Assembly: GCA_019636655.1 (NCBI GenBank)
Contig: JAHBXB010000001.1
Coordinates: 558,001-622,000 of the forward strand
Origin: Phycisphaeraceae bacterium
Lineage (GTDB): Bacteria; Planctomycetota; Phycisphaerae; Phycisphaerales; UBA1924
Length of the DNA: 64,000 bases
Direction of reading: 5' to 3'
Shown here: one piece after another, positions 54,308-61,864 of the stretch
Layout: every line of letters begins with the position of its first letter
Numbering within the stretch: position 1 is the stretch's first letter
Program-made: the position numbers and the translations under genes
The notes under the pieces: model-generated
Database searches by the model: none
Told to the model about the DNA's origin: nothing
What the model saw: only the letters and a program-made list of their open reading frames with translations

Positions 54308-54807
54308 CCAAGACCCCAGAGGCGGAAGCCCTGATCGCGGAGCGGACGAAGGCGCTGACGGCCGAGCGGGACGCGGCGGTAGCAGAGGCCGCGAAGGTCC
54401 GGGGCGAGCGCGCGGCGGAGCGGATCGACGCGGCGCTGTCCGATGCGTTCGCCAAGTGCGGGGCCAAGCCCGAGCACAAGGCCGACTACCTGACGCTGGC
54501 CCGTGGTCTGTTCACGGTCGATGAGTCGGGCCGCGTCGTGACCCGCAAGGATGCCGCCGACACCCTGCCCGGAGTGGAGCCGGCCGCGTGGATCGTCAGT
54601 CAGTTGCGCGCCCAGCGGCCCCACTACTGGCCGGTGAGTGTGGGCGGTGGAGCCGCCGGCGGCCGGAACGGCATCGCCCTGGGCGATACGGGCTGCTACA
54701 ACCCGCGCAGCCCCAAGTTCAATCTGAGCGATCAGTCTCGCTACGAAAGGCGCTATGGGAAGGCCGCCGCTGACGCCGCGATCCGGCAGTACGGGGGCCG
54801 GGCATGA
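54193..54807 (+). CDS. Unknown island protein (coiled-coil plus conserved tail)
   Basis: A frame of up to 204 codons. The first 30 or so residues from the ATG at 54193 overlap the broken upstream copy and are probably not translated; a GTG at 54292 is a more likely start. Residues then form a charged helix (ALIAERTKALTAERDAAVAE, likely coiled-coil), followed by the duplicated block (LFTVDESGRVVTRKDAADTL ... RPHYWPVSVGGG) and an unusual tail GCYNPRSPKFNLSDQSRYER. The helix-plus-tail design resembles small phage structural or scaffold proteins, but I cannot name a family. Its stop overlaps the next start (ATGA). Confidence 0.5.
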   Translation: MDHRSTPHTPAALVAEVRGWRSKRRFTVAAVAIVSALLTKTPEAEALIAERTKALTAERDAAVAEAAKVRGERAAERIDAALSDAFAKCGAKPEHKADYLTLARGLFTVDESGRVVTRKDAADTLPGVEPAAWIVSQLRAQRPHYWPVSVGGGAAGGRNGIALGDTGCYNPRSPKFNLSDQSRYERRYGKAAADAAIRQYGGRA

Positions 54808-55058
54808 TCGGCGACGGCCTGCTTGACCGTATCAACAAGTTCGCCCAGCGGGTCCGCCTGTCCAATGCTGACCTGTGGGCGATCGTGGAACTGAATCGGT
54901 TCATGGCGGACGACGTGCGCCGGCCCCCAACCGAGGCCGACGTGGAAGCCTGCTGCCGGCACGTCGGCGCGGACGCGAACAAGGTACTGCTGTTCTACTT
55001 CGGCGCTCGCCCTGGGCGGTGGTGGCGGTGGATGCACCGGGTCAGGCGGGAACGATGA
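54804..55058 (+). CDS. Small unknown protein, coupled to the upstream gene
   Basis: An 84-residue protein whose ATG overlaps the preceding stop as ATGA, a sign of translational coupling. It is mostly helical (LLDRINKFAQRVRLSNADLW, AIVELNRFMADDVRR) with an Arg/Trp-rich end (GRWWRWMHRVRRER). No family is recognised. Its position just before the SIR2-like gene and its basic C-terminus suggest an island accessory protein, but the leaderless signal before the SIR2-like gene implies separate transcription of the latter. Confidence 0.5.
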   Translation: MIGDGLLDRINKFAQRVRLSNADLWAIVELNRFMADDVRRPPTEADVEACCRHVGADANKVLLFYFGARPGRWWRWMHRVRRER

Positions 55059-55064
55059 TCCTCG

Positions 55065-55070
55065 TACAAT
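55065..55070 (+). promoter_or_regulatory. Candidate -10 box for a leaderless SIR2-like mRNA
   Basis: TACAAT, one mismatch from the -10 consensus, lies 7 nt before the ATG at 55078. The spacer (CGTCCCC) has no Shine-Dalgarno. Confidence 0.5.
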
Positions 55071-55077
55071 CGTCCCC

Positions 55078-56244
55078 ATGACTGCGAAGATTCCGCCACT
55101 ACCGACGCACAACATCCGCCGACACGTCGTCATCATCGGTGCTGGTGCTAGCCGCGCCTGCTGCCCGAAGGGCGACGCTGCCGGTCGGAAACTGCCTGTC
55201 ATCGCCGACTTCATCGAAACCCTCAAGCTTCGGCCGAAGTTGGAGGCGGCCGGTGTCTACGTCGATGGGGAAAACTTCGAGGCCCTCTACTCCCGGCTCG
55301 TGGCCGGTGGGAAGCACGCCGCGTTGGTGAAGAACCTGGAAGACGAGGTGTTCAACTACTTCACCGAGTTACGGTTGCCGAAGGAACCGACGATCTATGA
55401 CCACCTCGTGCTGTCACTTCGATCGAAGGACCTGATTGCGAGCTTCAACTGGGACCCGTTCCTGATTCAAGCGGTGCGCCGGTGCATCCCGATCGCAAAG
55501 CCCCCTCTCTGCCTGCACCTGCATGGGAACGTGGCGACTGGTTACTGCGTTCGACACGAGCGGCCAAGCATCGGCGACCGGGGCAACAACTGCCGGCAGT
55601 GCGGAGAGCCGTTCGTGGACAGCCGGCTGCTGTACCCCGTGGCCCAGAAGAACTACACGGCTGATCCCCTGATCGCTCTCGCGTGGAAGTCCGTGCAATC
55701 GGCGATGAAGAACTGCTTCCTGCTGACGATCTTCGGATATGGCGCGCCCGCCACCGACGTTGAAGCCGTGAAGCTGATGAAAGAGGGCTGGGGCGACGTG
55801 AACGTGAGGCAGATGGAGGAGACGGAGATCATCGACATCCGCTCGGAAGACGACCTGTGCAAGACCTGGGACCCGTTCATCCACTCCCATCACTACCAGA
55901 CCCACACCACGTTCTACGACTCCATGCTGGGCCTGCTTCCCCGGCGATCGGTGGAGATGATGTTCCGTCAACTGGTCGATGCCGAGTTCATCGAACACTT
56001 CCCGCTGCCGAAGGAAGCGGACTGGTGGGAACTGCGGGAGTGGGCGCGGCCGTTCGTTGAACAGGAGGAAGCCGCCGCGAGCGCCGCTGCTGCCGCAACG
56101 CCAGCCGGCTCCGCCAAATCCCCGGCTCCGAAGCCGAAGCACAGCGTGTCCAAGAAGGCTAAGGCAAAGCCGAAGGCAGGAAAGAAGGCTGCCGCGAAAC
56201 AGCCGAAGGCAAAGAAGAAAAGGGCGAAGAAGAAGAAAGCGTAA
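55078..56244 (+). CDS. SIR2-like (NAD-binding) protein with zinc-knuckle-like Cys/His set and H1-like tail
   Basis: A 388-residue protein of the SIR2-like superfamily, whose defence members degrade NAD+ to stop phage growth. The Rossmann motif HVVIIGAGASRACCPKGD is at residues 16-33. SFNWDPFL carries Asn124 and Asp126, and LHLHGNV carries His149, the positions expected for the catalytic Asn and His. A set Cys157, His160, Cys172 and Cys175 (C-x2-H-x11-C-x2-C) could bind zinc. The last 44 residues are almost only Lys, Ala, Pro and Ser, as in histone H1-type tails, and could bind nucleic acid. A PD-(D/E)xK nuclease gene starts 16 bp after the stop. NADase activity and defence role are inference. 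Confidence 0.8.
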   Translation: MTAKIPPLPTHNIRRHVVIIGAGASRACCPKGDAAGRKLPVIADFIETLKLRPKLEAAGVYVDGENFEALYSRLVAGGKHAALVKNLEDEVFNYFTELRLPKEPTIYDHLVLSLRSKDLIASFNWDPFLIQAVRRCIPIAKPPLCLHLHGNVATGYCVRHERPSIGDRGNNCRQCGEPFVDSRLLYPVAQKNYTADPLIALAWKSVQSAMKNCFLLTIFGYGAPATDVEAVKLMKEGWGDVNVRQMEETEIIDIRSEDDLCKTWDPFIHSHHYQTHTTFYDSMLGLLPRRSVEMMFRQLVDAEFIEHFPLPKEADWWELREWARPFVEQEEAAASAAAAATPAGSAKSPAPKPKHSVSKKAKAKPKAGKKAAAKQPKAKKKRAKKKKA

Positions 56245-56260
56245 TCAGCGGGGCCGCCAG

Positions 56261-57370
56261 ATGGACCAAGAAAACCTGCCTGAATCCGCAGAGCCGAAGT
56301 GGAAGCAGTTCGAGCGCCTCGTGACGGCGATCCACAAGGCCGAAGCGAAGGGCGGCAAAGTTACATGGAATGATTCGATCGACGGCCGCCAGTTCGATGC
56401 CACCATTCGGTTCGAGCACGCGCTATACAGCTATCTGACGGTCATTGAGTGCAAGGACACCGCGAGAGCCGTCCCCGTTGACGACGTGGAAGCGTTCGTT
56501 ACCAAGTCCCGAGGCGCAGGGGCGAACAAGGCGGTGATGGTCAGTTCCAGCGGATACCAAGAGGGCTGCTACAAGGTGGCCCGCGAGAATCGAATCGGCC
56601 TCTACACACTCACGGAACTTGACGAGGCCCCCGAAGGGTATCTCACGGATGACTTGACCCCGGCGGTTCAGGTGCTCGACGTTGAACTTCAGGCAGCCAA
56701 TGGGGCATGGGTACGGCTGCGCGACGAGGGAGGCTCACTCTCCTACTACGTGATGCACACCCGAGTTCTGATCGGCCGCACCGATCGTCCGCTTTGGGAT
56801 TGGATCGACGGCACGGTTCGGCAATCTCTGCGGCGGCTACGTGGCACACCAGCCGAGTTCAGCGCGAAGTTCCCACCAGCCACCCGAGTCCGTCTGCCGC
56901 ACAACGATGGGGAGTTCAACTCGTCAGAGGTGCGGTTCAAGTCCGCCATTGTCGAAGCGCGGGTGATGCGGGACCCTATGGACCCTTCTTTGGTGCCCAA
57001 GGTCTACTCGTGGCGCGATGAACTGGAGGGGACCGAGCGGAAGCTGGCTCCGCATCCGATGGCGCTTGGCCACGAGACGGTGATGACTGGTGGGAAGTTC
57101 TACGTGAATCCGATGCCGTTCTACTACTACTGCCGGGCGGTCACGAACGGGATGGCTCGCCTCGTGCTCTTGGAGTCCTACCAGCATGGAACTCTGATCC
57201 GAGCCGAGCTTGACCAAGAGGCGAAGTACGCCCACTTCTACGTCGAGGTGAAGGATCGGCCGACGTTGAAGCGGCTCCGATACCTGCTGGCCGACTATGA
57301 CCGCCTGGACGCCGAGCACGAGGCGAAAAAACGGCGGAAGGCGCAAGGCCCTGAGAGCCCCAGCTTGTGA
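56261..57370 (+). CDS. Mrr-like restriction endonuclease-fold (PD-(D/E)xK) protein
   Basis: A 369-residue protein. The N-terminal third is an Mrr/restriction-endonuclease-like domain: FERLVTAIHKAEAKGG (Glu18), the metal-binding Asp46 in DGRQFDATIRF, and the E-x-K pair Glu63/Lys65 in TVIECKDTARA, followed by NKAVMVSSSGYQEGCYKVAR, which is the usual fourth strand and helix. The remaining about 250 residues (VQVLDVELQAANGAWVRLRD, FYVNPMPFYYYCRAVTNGMA) are not recognised and may be a sensor or target-binding domain. It starts 16 bp after the SIR2-like gene, so the two probably work together. A role in cutting phage or foreign DNA is inferred from the fold and the island context. Confidence 0.8.
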   Translation: MDQENLPESAEPKWKQFERLVTAIHKAEAKGGKVTWNDSIDGRQFDATIRFEHALYSYLTVIECKDTARAVPVDDVEAFVTKSRGAGANKAVMVSSSGYQEGCYKVARENRIGLYTLTELDEAPEGYLTDDLTPAVQVLDVELQAANGAWVRLRDEGGSLSYYVMHTRVLIGRTDRPLWDWIDGTVRQSLRRLRGTPAEFSAKFPPATRVRLPHNDGEFNSSEVRFKSAIVEARVMRDPMDPSLVPKVYSWRDELEGTERKLAPHPMALGHETVMTGGKFYVNPMPFYYYCRAVTNGMARLVLLESYQHGTLIRAELDQEAKYAHFYVEVKDRPTLKRLRYLLADYDRLDAEHEAKKRRKAQGPESPSL

Positions 57371-57395
57371 CCCCGCTGTGACCCACCAATAGAAA

Positions 57396-57417
57396 AGGGC
57401 CGGTAAAAACCGGCCCT
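57396..57417 (-). terminator. Terminator hairpin in the minus orientation
   Basis: A perfect 9-bp stem (AGGGCCGGT / ACCGGCCCT) with a 4-nt loop is followed on the minus strand by TTTTC. It lies directly after the tRNA remnant read on the minus strand, as if it were the original terminator of that tRNA. On the plus strand it has no T-run, so it would serve the nuclease gene only weakly. Confidence 0.65.
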
Positions 57418-57423
57418 AGAAGC

Positions 57424-57472
<49 letters not shown>

Positions 57473-57583
57473 TGATGACGAAATTCCCCCTCCCACGTGA
57501 TCAAAAACGGCCTTGGGAGCTTCCTGGAGGGGGACAACAAGGTCCAGTGTTGGGTGTCTCATATGCGTCTTTGGGGCTAGTCA

Positions 57584-57614
57584 GGACGCATTGTTGGACG
57601 CATTTCGACGCATT
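57584..57614. repeat. Short direct repeats, block 1 (GACGCATT)
   Basis: GGACGCATT occurs at 57584 and 57596 and CGACGCATT at 57606, with an inverted copy (ATGCGTC) at 57563. The repeats lie on the inner side of the first tRNA remnant and could be integrase arm-type sites or the remains of an integrase gene end. Confidence 0.5.
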
Positions 57615-57701
57615 TTCAGGGACAACCGGACTGATACAAGGAGTGCAGTCCGGTCGTCGAGCGGCGTCGTCCGAGACACCGAGTGCGCCCGACGCGATGT
57701 T

Positions 57702-57747
57702 AGGTGGTGTAGGGCTCGAACCCACAACCACCGGACCAAATGTCCGG
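57702..57747 (-). other. tRNA 3'-end remnant, copy 2
   Basis: Read on the minus strand this has an anticodon-arm-like hairpin (CCGGA-CATTTGG-TCCGG), a T arm (GTGGG-TTCGAGC-CCTAC) and a 3' acceptor half (ACCACCT), again without a 5' half. The base before the anticodon is A, not the conserved T, so it is not a working tRNA. It shares a 21-bp segment with copy 1. Confidence 0.55.
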
Positions 57748-57781
57748 TGTTGCCTGACCTTGTCCGAATCTCTGGGTGCTG

Positions 57782-57838
57782 GGACGCGATTCAGGACGCG
57801 TTTCAGGTGGCTGCCTAGGACGCATTTCAAGACGCACT
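57782..57838. repeat. Short direct repeats, block 2 (GACGCRTTTCA), 12-bp register
   Basis: Copies at 57782 (GGACGCGATTCA), 57794 (GGACGCGTTTCA), 57818 (GGACGCATTTCA) and 57830 (AGACGCACT) are spaced 12, 24 and 12 bp. The block follows tRNA remnant 2 just as block 1 follows remnant 1. Confidence 0.55.
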
Positions 57839-57964
57839 GGCTTTGACGCCTTCTCGTTGGATTGTCTGTCCGGTGCTCGCGTCTGGCGTGCGCCCACGAA
57901 TGCCGGGACCACCGGCCCCCGGGGTAATCCAGACCGGCGTCGCCGACCGCTGGGATAATCCACG

Positions 57965-58075
57965 ATGAGGCGACGACGGCAGCAGGCGACCGAGCCCGAG
58001 CATCGGCTGCACCAACAAAGACAGCGGCTGCACGACCTGGTGCTTGTGAACGTAAATGCCGGCGGTGCGGCATGA
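57965..58075 (+). CDS. Very short basic/Gln-rich frame overlapping the next gene
   Basis: A 36-codon frame beginning MRRRRQQATEPEHRLHQQRQ and ending in ATGA shared with the start of the next gene. No Shine-Dalgarno is obvious and no family is known. The 4-bp overlap is the only support, so this is a tentative call. Confidence 0.25.
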   Translation: MRRRRQQATEPEHRLHQQRQRLHDLVLVNVNAGGAA

Positions 58076-58278
58076 ACTTCGACGTCCTGCTGAGCCGTGT
58101 GCCCGGCATCGGAGAGCACCTGTCGAAGGGCGGTGACACCTATCAAGTGACCGCGGTGCAGCACGTGCCGCTGGATGAGGACGGCAGGGCCTCGTGTGGT
58201 TGGCACGCTCTTCTTGACGCGGTGCTCATTCCGGAGCCGCCTCCCCAACGGCGGCGAAAGACGAAGCAACGACGATGA
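58072..58278 (+). CDS. Small unknown island protein
   Basis: A 68-residue protein with a mixed first part (FDVLLSRVPGIGEHLSKGGD, QVTAVQHVPLDEDGR) and a basic end (PPPQRRRKTKQRR). The GIGEHL phrase looks helix-hairpin-like but is too short to assign. The ATG overlaps a tiny upstream frame as ATGA. It lies between the tRNA remnants and the DUF6236-like gene, preceding a 254-bp stretch without genes. Confidence 0.4.
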   Translation: MNFDVLLSRVPGIGEHLSKGGDTYQVTAVQHVPLDEDGRASCGWHALLDAVLIPEPPPQRRRKTKQRR

Positions 58279-58532
58279 TGCTCTGTCGGCTTCGGACCGG
58301 GCGTCGGGGCTCTCGCCTTCGGCGGAGCCCCGCGCCCGCACGCCGAAGCCAAAGGCCGCCTCTCCCACAACCCCCTGTTGGCTCGGTTCAGGGGCTGAGG
58401 GGCCAGCCAAGCCTTGTGATGTCGACATCGGCGCTCCCCACTCGGTCTGACTGACCCCGCCGCGTACAAACAACGGTGACTAGCAGAGGGACCAGAGCCC
58501 TCTCAGTGCCGTTGCGGTCCATACCCTCGCTC

Positions 58533-59531
58533 ATGCCGGAGATCTGCCTGTATCACCCTTGGATCGAGCCACCGTACCACCGGACTGTTGCGAGCCTGAT
58601 GCTCTACTGGGACCAGCTTCAGACCATCGTGCCATCGAGCATTGCAACTCCCTACCGTCGATTGCACAACCGCAATGCAGTGGATCTGGGGTTTCTGCGT
58701 CCGAGGGTAGTTTCCCCCGAGATGGCATCGGTGGTCAGCGCCGGCGACCAGTTCGTCGCCACGATCGATGATCCAGCGGTCCGGGCCGAGGCAAGACGTT
58801 GCAGAAAGTCCCGCAGACTCAAGGACGTCATGACCGCCGATGTTCACCGCGAGAAGCTCTCGCACGAGCTCCGTTACCGGATCCTCGGCGAGGGTTCTGG
58901 CGCCCAAGACGATTGGGTTGGCATGTCCCACGGATTCGCCTCTTCCTACATGACGGTTCTGGCAGGATGCGTCGCGGCCGAGGACGGCTCGGCACCGGTT
59001 ACCGACCGCCCGACGAGCCTTCCGGTGAGCTTGGCACGGATCGCGGATACATCCGGTGCCAAGGGCGCAGAGGGTGTCGTCGCCCTGCTTTCGCTCAACT
59101 GCATCCACATCAATAACACGACCCCGCTTGTTCGAATCATGAGGTTTCGAGACAAGCACCACGACGCCCTGCTGCGATACCGCAAAGCCGTTCGTACTGC
59201 GTCACGATCGGTGTCCGGAGCCCGCCCTCCAGAGATACTGATTGCGGATGCTGAGGCCCTGGTGCGCGACGAGTTGACACCTACTGAAGTCGACCTGAGC
59301 GGCTATTTGCGCGACCACAACATCGACTTCGGGCTCGCAGCGCTCCAGATCGCGGTGAGCACATTGACGGGCGGATTGGTCGGAGGATGGCCTTCAGCCC
59401 TTGGCGGGGCTGGAGTGAGCGCTTTCTTCACCGCCGTGAACTGGAGGGTGAAGGCGGATAGAGCTCACCAACGCGATGCACTCGGTTACCTGGTTGCTGC
59501 CAAACGCACATTCGGTACACCTCGCTCGTGA
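58533..59531 (+). CDS. DUF6236-like protein
   Basis: A 332-residue protein starting MPEICLYHPWIEPPYHRTVA followed by SLMLYWDQLQTIVPS. This opening (hydrophobic-Tyr-x-Pro, then LYWD-x3-x-IVP) is characteristic of DUF6236-type proteins, which occur sporadically in accessory regions. The middle is helical and polar, and a Gly/Ala-rich, membrane-like segment (ALQIAVSTLTGGLVGGWPSA) lies near the C-terminus. The function of the family is unknown. The start at ATG 58533 fits the family opening; the frame runs back 19 codons. Assignment is from the N-terminal pattern only. Confidence 0.55.
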   Translation: MPEICLYHPWIEPPYHRTVASLMLYWDQLQTIVPSSIATPYRRLHNRNAVDLGFLRPRVVSPEMASVVSAGDQFVATIDDPAVRAEARRCRKSRRLKDVMTADVHREKLSHELRYRILGEGSGAQDDWVGMSHGFASSYMTVLAGCVAAEDGSAPVTDRPTSLPVSLARIADTSGAKGAEGVVALLSLNCIHINNTTPLVRIMRFRDKHHDALLRYRKAVRTASRSVSGARPPEILIADAEALVRDELTPTEVDLSGYLRDHNIDFGLAALQIAVSTLTGGLVGGWPSALGGAGVSAFFTAVNWRVKADRAHQRDALGYLVAAKRTFGTPRS

Positions 59532-59709
59532 GCACACCAGGCTCGGCGCGCCTTGAACGCATGCTGCTCAGCCCCCACGCGTGGCGAACGAGTTTGCCGC
59601 AAGTCCAAAGAGTGCCAAGCAATGGGCAGTTGGCCGCAATACCCTCGGACGGGGCCACAACCGGCTCGCGTCCGAAACGCCGCAGGCATCCTGGATCCGG
59701 CAGGTCTCG

Positions 59710-60735
59710 ATGGAGCACACTGAACAACGCATCACGATCGCATCAATAAGGATCGAGGGCCTGGCCGACGAACTGGCCCAGAAGGCCGATGCGGAGATCC
59801 GAGGCCTCCTCGTTCCGTTCGAGCAATCAGACTTGGAACTGGTCGCGCCCGTGCACCTGTCGGTGCTGGTCACGGATCGAATGGCCGAGCACGTCGACCG
59901 GATCAACCACGAGCACAAATCGCGAGCCGGTCCGTATTGCCGCCAGAAGGCGGCGGTCGCGTCGGGTGGGATCATGCTTACCGCGCCCGGTGGGCCCCCT
60001 CTCCAGATCACGCTGGTGCTCGACAACTTTCCGTGGGGACGGAGCGACTCCGCGGCAATAGTGGAACGCGTGTACATGCTCGCGTTTATGTTCGGGCATG
60101 TCCTTCGTCGAGGGCAAATGGAAGCTGAGGAACAGCCCGGACTGGGCAGAGTCACCGGCTTGCACGCGCGACAGGTTCGAGGCACGGTGGCGGCTGTTCT
60201 CACCGCATACGACATCGACCGCACGGCGATCGCTCTCTGCCGGCACTGGCTGCGGTGCGACAACGGCGACCCTGTCCCCGTTGCCGACTTTCTGAGCGCG
60301 GGCTTCATTGACGCGGCGCACGCACTCGGGGAGCGGCTGAGTGTCTTCGCGACGATCGACGTCCAGTTCTACCGGTTCACCGGCGTGGGTCTGGAGGATC
60401 TGCACCCTCGAATCGGGCCGCTCCTCGCGGAGACCATCCTCATCTTCGTGCACGCCTTGGCCCTCTGCGAGACTGAAGAGCACATCAACTCACTCTTGCA
60501 GGCCGCCTCGCAAAGCCCCGGCTTGAAGGAGTATCTCTTGCCCGAGACCGACGCCATCTTCAAGGCGATCAGCGCGAACGAGCAGGCGGATCGGGAGGGG
60601 CAGATGGCCGCCGTCTTCGAGCGGATTCTGGGCCGCCTGGGCCTTTGCATCGAGGACCTGCCCGAGGACGGCCTGCACGTCCACGTGTCCGAGCCGGTGC
60701 TGTGCCCGCTCACTCCCCGTTCGGAGGGGGCTTGA
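59710..60735 (+). CDS. Unknown island protein
   Basis: A 341-residue protein of no recognised family. It is mixed alpha/beta, with RINHEHKSRAGPYCRQKAAV and AIVERVYMLAFMFGHVLRRG in the first half and a helical C-terminus (PGLKEYLLPETDAIFKAISA). There is no signal peptide; a long helical-rich fold is likely cytoplasmic. The frame extends back to a GTG at 59581, but ATG 59710 after GGCAGG is preferred. Its end overlaps the end of the DUF4238 gene from the other strand by 26 bp. Confidence 0.5.
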   Translation: MEHTEQRITIASIRIEGLADELAQKADAEIRGLLVPFEQSDLELVAPVHLSVLVTDRMAEHVDRINHEHKSRAGPYCRQKAAVASGGIMLTAPGGPPLQITLVLDNFPWGRSDSAAIVERVYMLAFMFGHVLRRGQMEAEEQPGLGRVTGLHARQVRGTVAAVLTAYDIDRTAIALCRHWLRCDNGDPVPVADFLSAGFIDAAHALGERLSVFATIDVQFYRFTGVGLEDLHPRIGPLLAETILIFVHALALCETEEHINSLLQAASQSPGLKEYLLPETDAIFKAISANEQADREGQMAAVFERILGRLGLCIEDLPEDGLHVHVSEPVLCPLTPRSEGA

Positions 60736-61840
60736 TCTCCGATTTGGCGCCGTCGCCGGGTGCTTGTTTCGATCGCCCCTTCCCGTCCCGTAGGTCCTTC
60801 CACCCGTTGCGGGCCATCTCCGCCAGCTCGACTTCCGAGATCAGCGGCTCGCCGGTGCCGATTCGCGCCGCGTACTCCGATTCCCGATCGGTGCATTGAC
60901 TGGCGAAGAACACCGCATCGCTGAGCTCTACCGAGGCGACATTGATTCGCTCGTCGGAGAGCACGCCGTCGATCGGTCTCGGAGAAGCGACGAGCACGGC
61001 GCTCGAGCTGATGGGGCAGTACACAGCCTGCCACGTGTCCTTGAACACAAACGGCGACGAGATTCGACCCTCCATCGAGATCGCGAACACACACCCGTCG
61101 CCGAGGAGGAAGGTACCCTTGGGGCGTCTGATGACCTCCCAGTGCGAGGGCGCGAAGGACGCGGGCGCATCGGCAAGGTCGAGCAGGGCCGAGAGTCCGC
61201 GGATTTGTCCCTTTGCAGCCACGTTGGTGAAGTCGAAGAGCTGGCCCGCTTGCTGGCGGGCCCATCGAAGAAAGCCCTGCAGATCCAGGGTGCCGACATG
61301 ACGCGTCAGCAAGTCGCGGAAGGCGTCCACGCGGGCGGGGTTCTCGAGGAGTTCCAGCGCCCGCGTCGCGTAGGGCGTGGGCAGCTTGGCGAGGTCTTTC
61401 CGGAGAAGGTCGTCGCACTCGCGGTGCGCTTGGGCCAACATCGCGGCCTTCGCTTCGTCGCTCCCCGCGGTGCGCTCGAGCTGGTCCATCATCGTGGAAC
61501 CGGTGGCCGCAAACTGTTGGCGCGTTGCGTTGGTGCGGACGGTGAGCATCCAGATCAGCTGCCGGAGCGTTGCCGCGTGCTCCGCGGGGGATTGGCCCTG
61601 ATCAACAGCGACAAGCGCTCTCGCCTGGGTCTCCTCGACTCCCTGAAGACGCTCTTCGACTCCGTTTTCGGGCTTGCCGTAAAAGAACGAGCTCACTCCG
61701 ACGTCCTTTGTGCTGAGCTCCTTGGGCGATCTGTCCTTCGAGAACTGCCACACGAATCGCTTCTTGCCATCTGCTCGCGACGCGAACCGATTGAGCAGAA
61801 ACCGCGGCACATAGTGATTGCGTTCCTTCGTGGCGGACAT
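60710..61840 (-). CDS. DUF4238-family protein
   Basis: A 376-residue protein with the DUF4238 opening NHYVPRFLLNRFASRADGKK (residues 8-27), followed by WQFSKDRSPKELSTKDVGVS, the region that is conserved near the start of the family. The rest is helical until a beta-rich segment (WEVIRRPKGTFLLGDGCVFA) and a Lys/Pro tail. DUF4238 proteins are widespread and of unknown function, often in accessory islands. It follows the large gene to its right on the same strand after 24 bp, so the two are likely co-transcribed. Confidence 0.75.
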   Translation of the reverse strand: MSATKERNHYVPRFLLNRFASRADGKKRFVWQFSKDRSPKELSTKDVGVSSFFYGKPENGVEERLQGVEETQARALVAVDQGQSPAEHAATLRQLIWMLTVRTNATRQQFAATGSTMMDQLERTAGSDEAKAAMLAQAHRECDDLLRKDLAKLPTPYATRALELLENPARVDAFRDLLTRHVGTLDLQGFLRWARQQAGQLFDFTNVAAKGQIRGLSALLDLADAPASFAPSHWEVIRRPKGTFLLGDGCVFAISMEGRISSPFVFKDTWQAVYCPISSSAVLVASPRPIDGVLSDERINVASVELSDAVFFASQCTDRESEYAARIGTGEPLISEVELAEMARNGWKDLRDGKGRSKQAPGDGAKSEIKPPPNGE

Positions 61841-61864
61841 CGATTCACTCCTGACGGTGCCCCA

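Noticed and set aside
57584-57838. CRISPR array
   Set aside because: The repeats are only 9-12 bp, closely packed without spacers of 30-40 bp, and no cas gene is present.
57501-58139. 212-codon minus-strand frame over the attachment region
   Set aside because: Contains GPVVVGSSPTPP, the typical meaningless translation of a tRNA 3' end.
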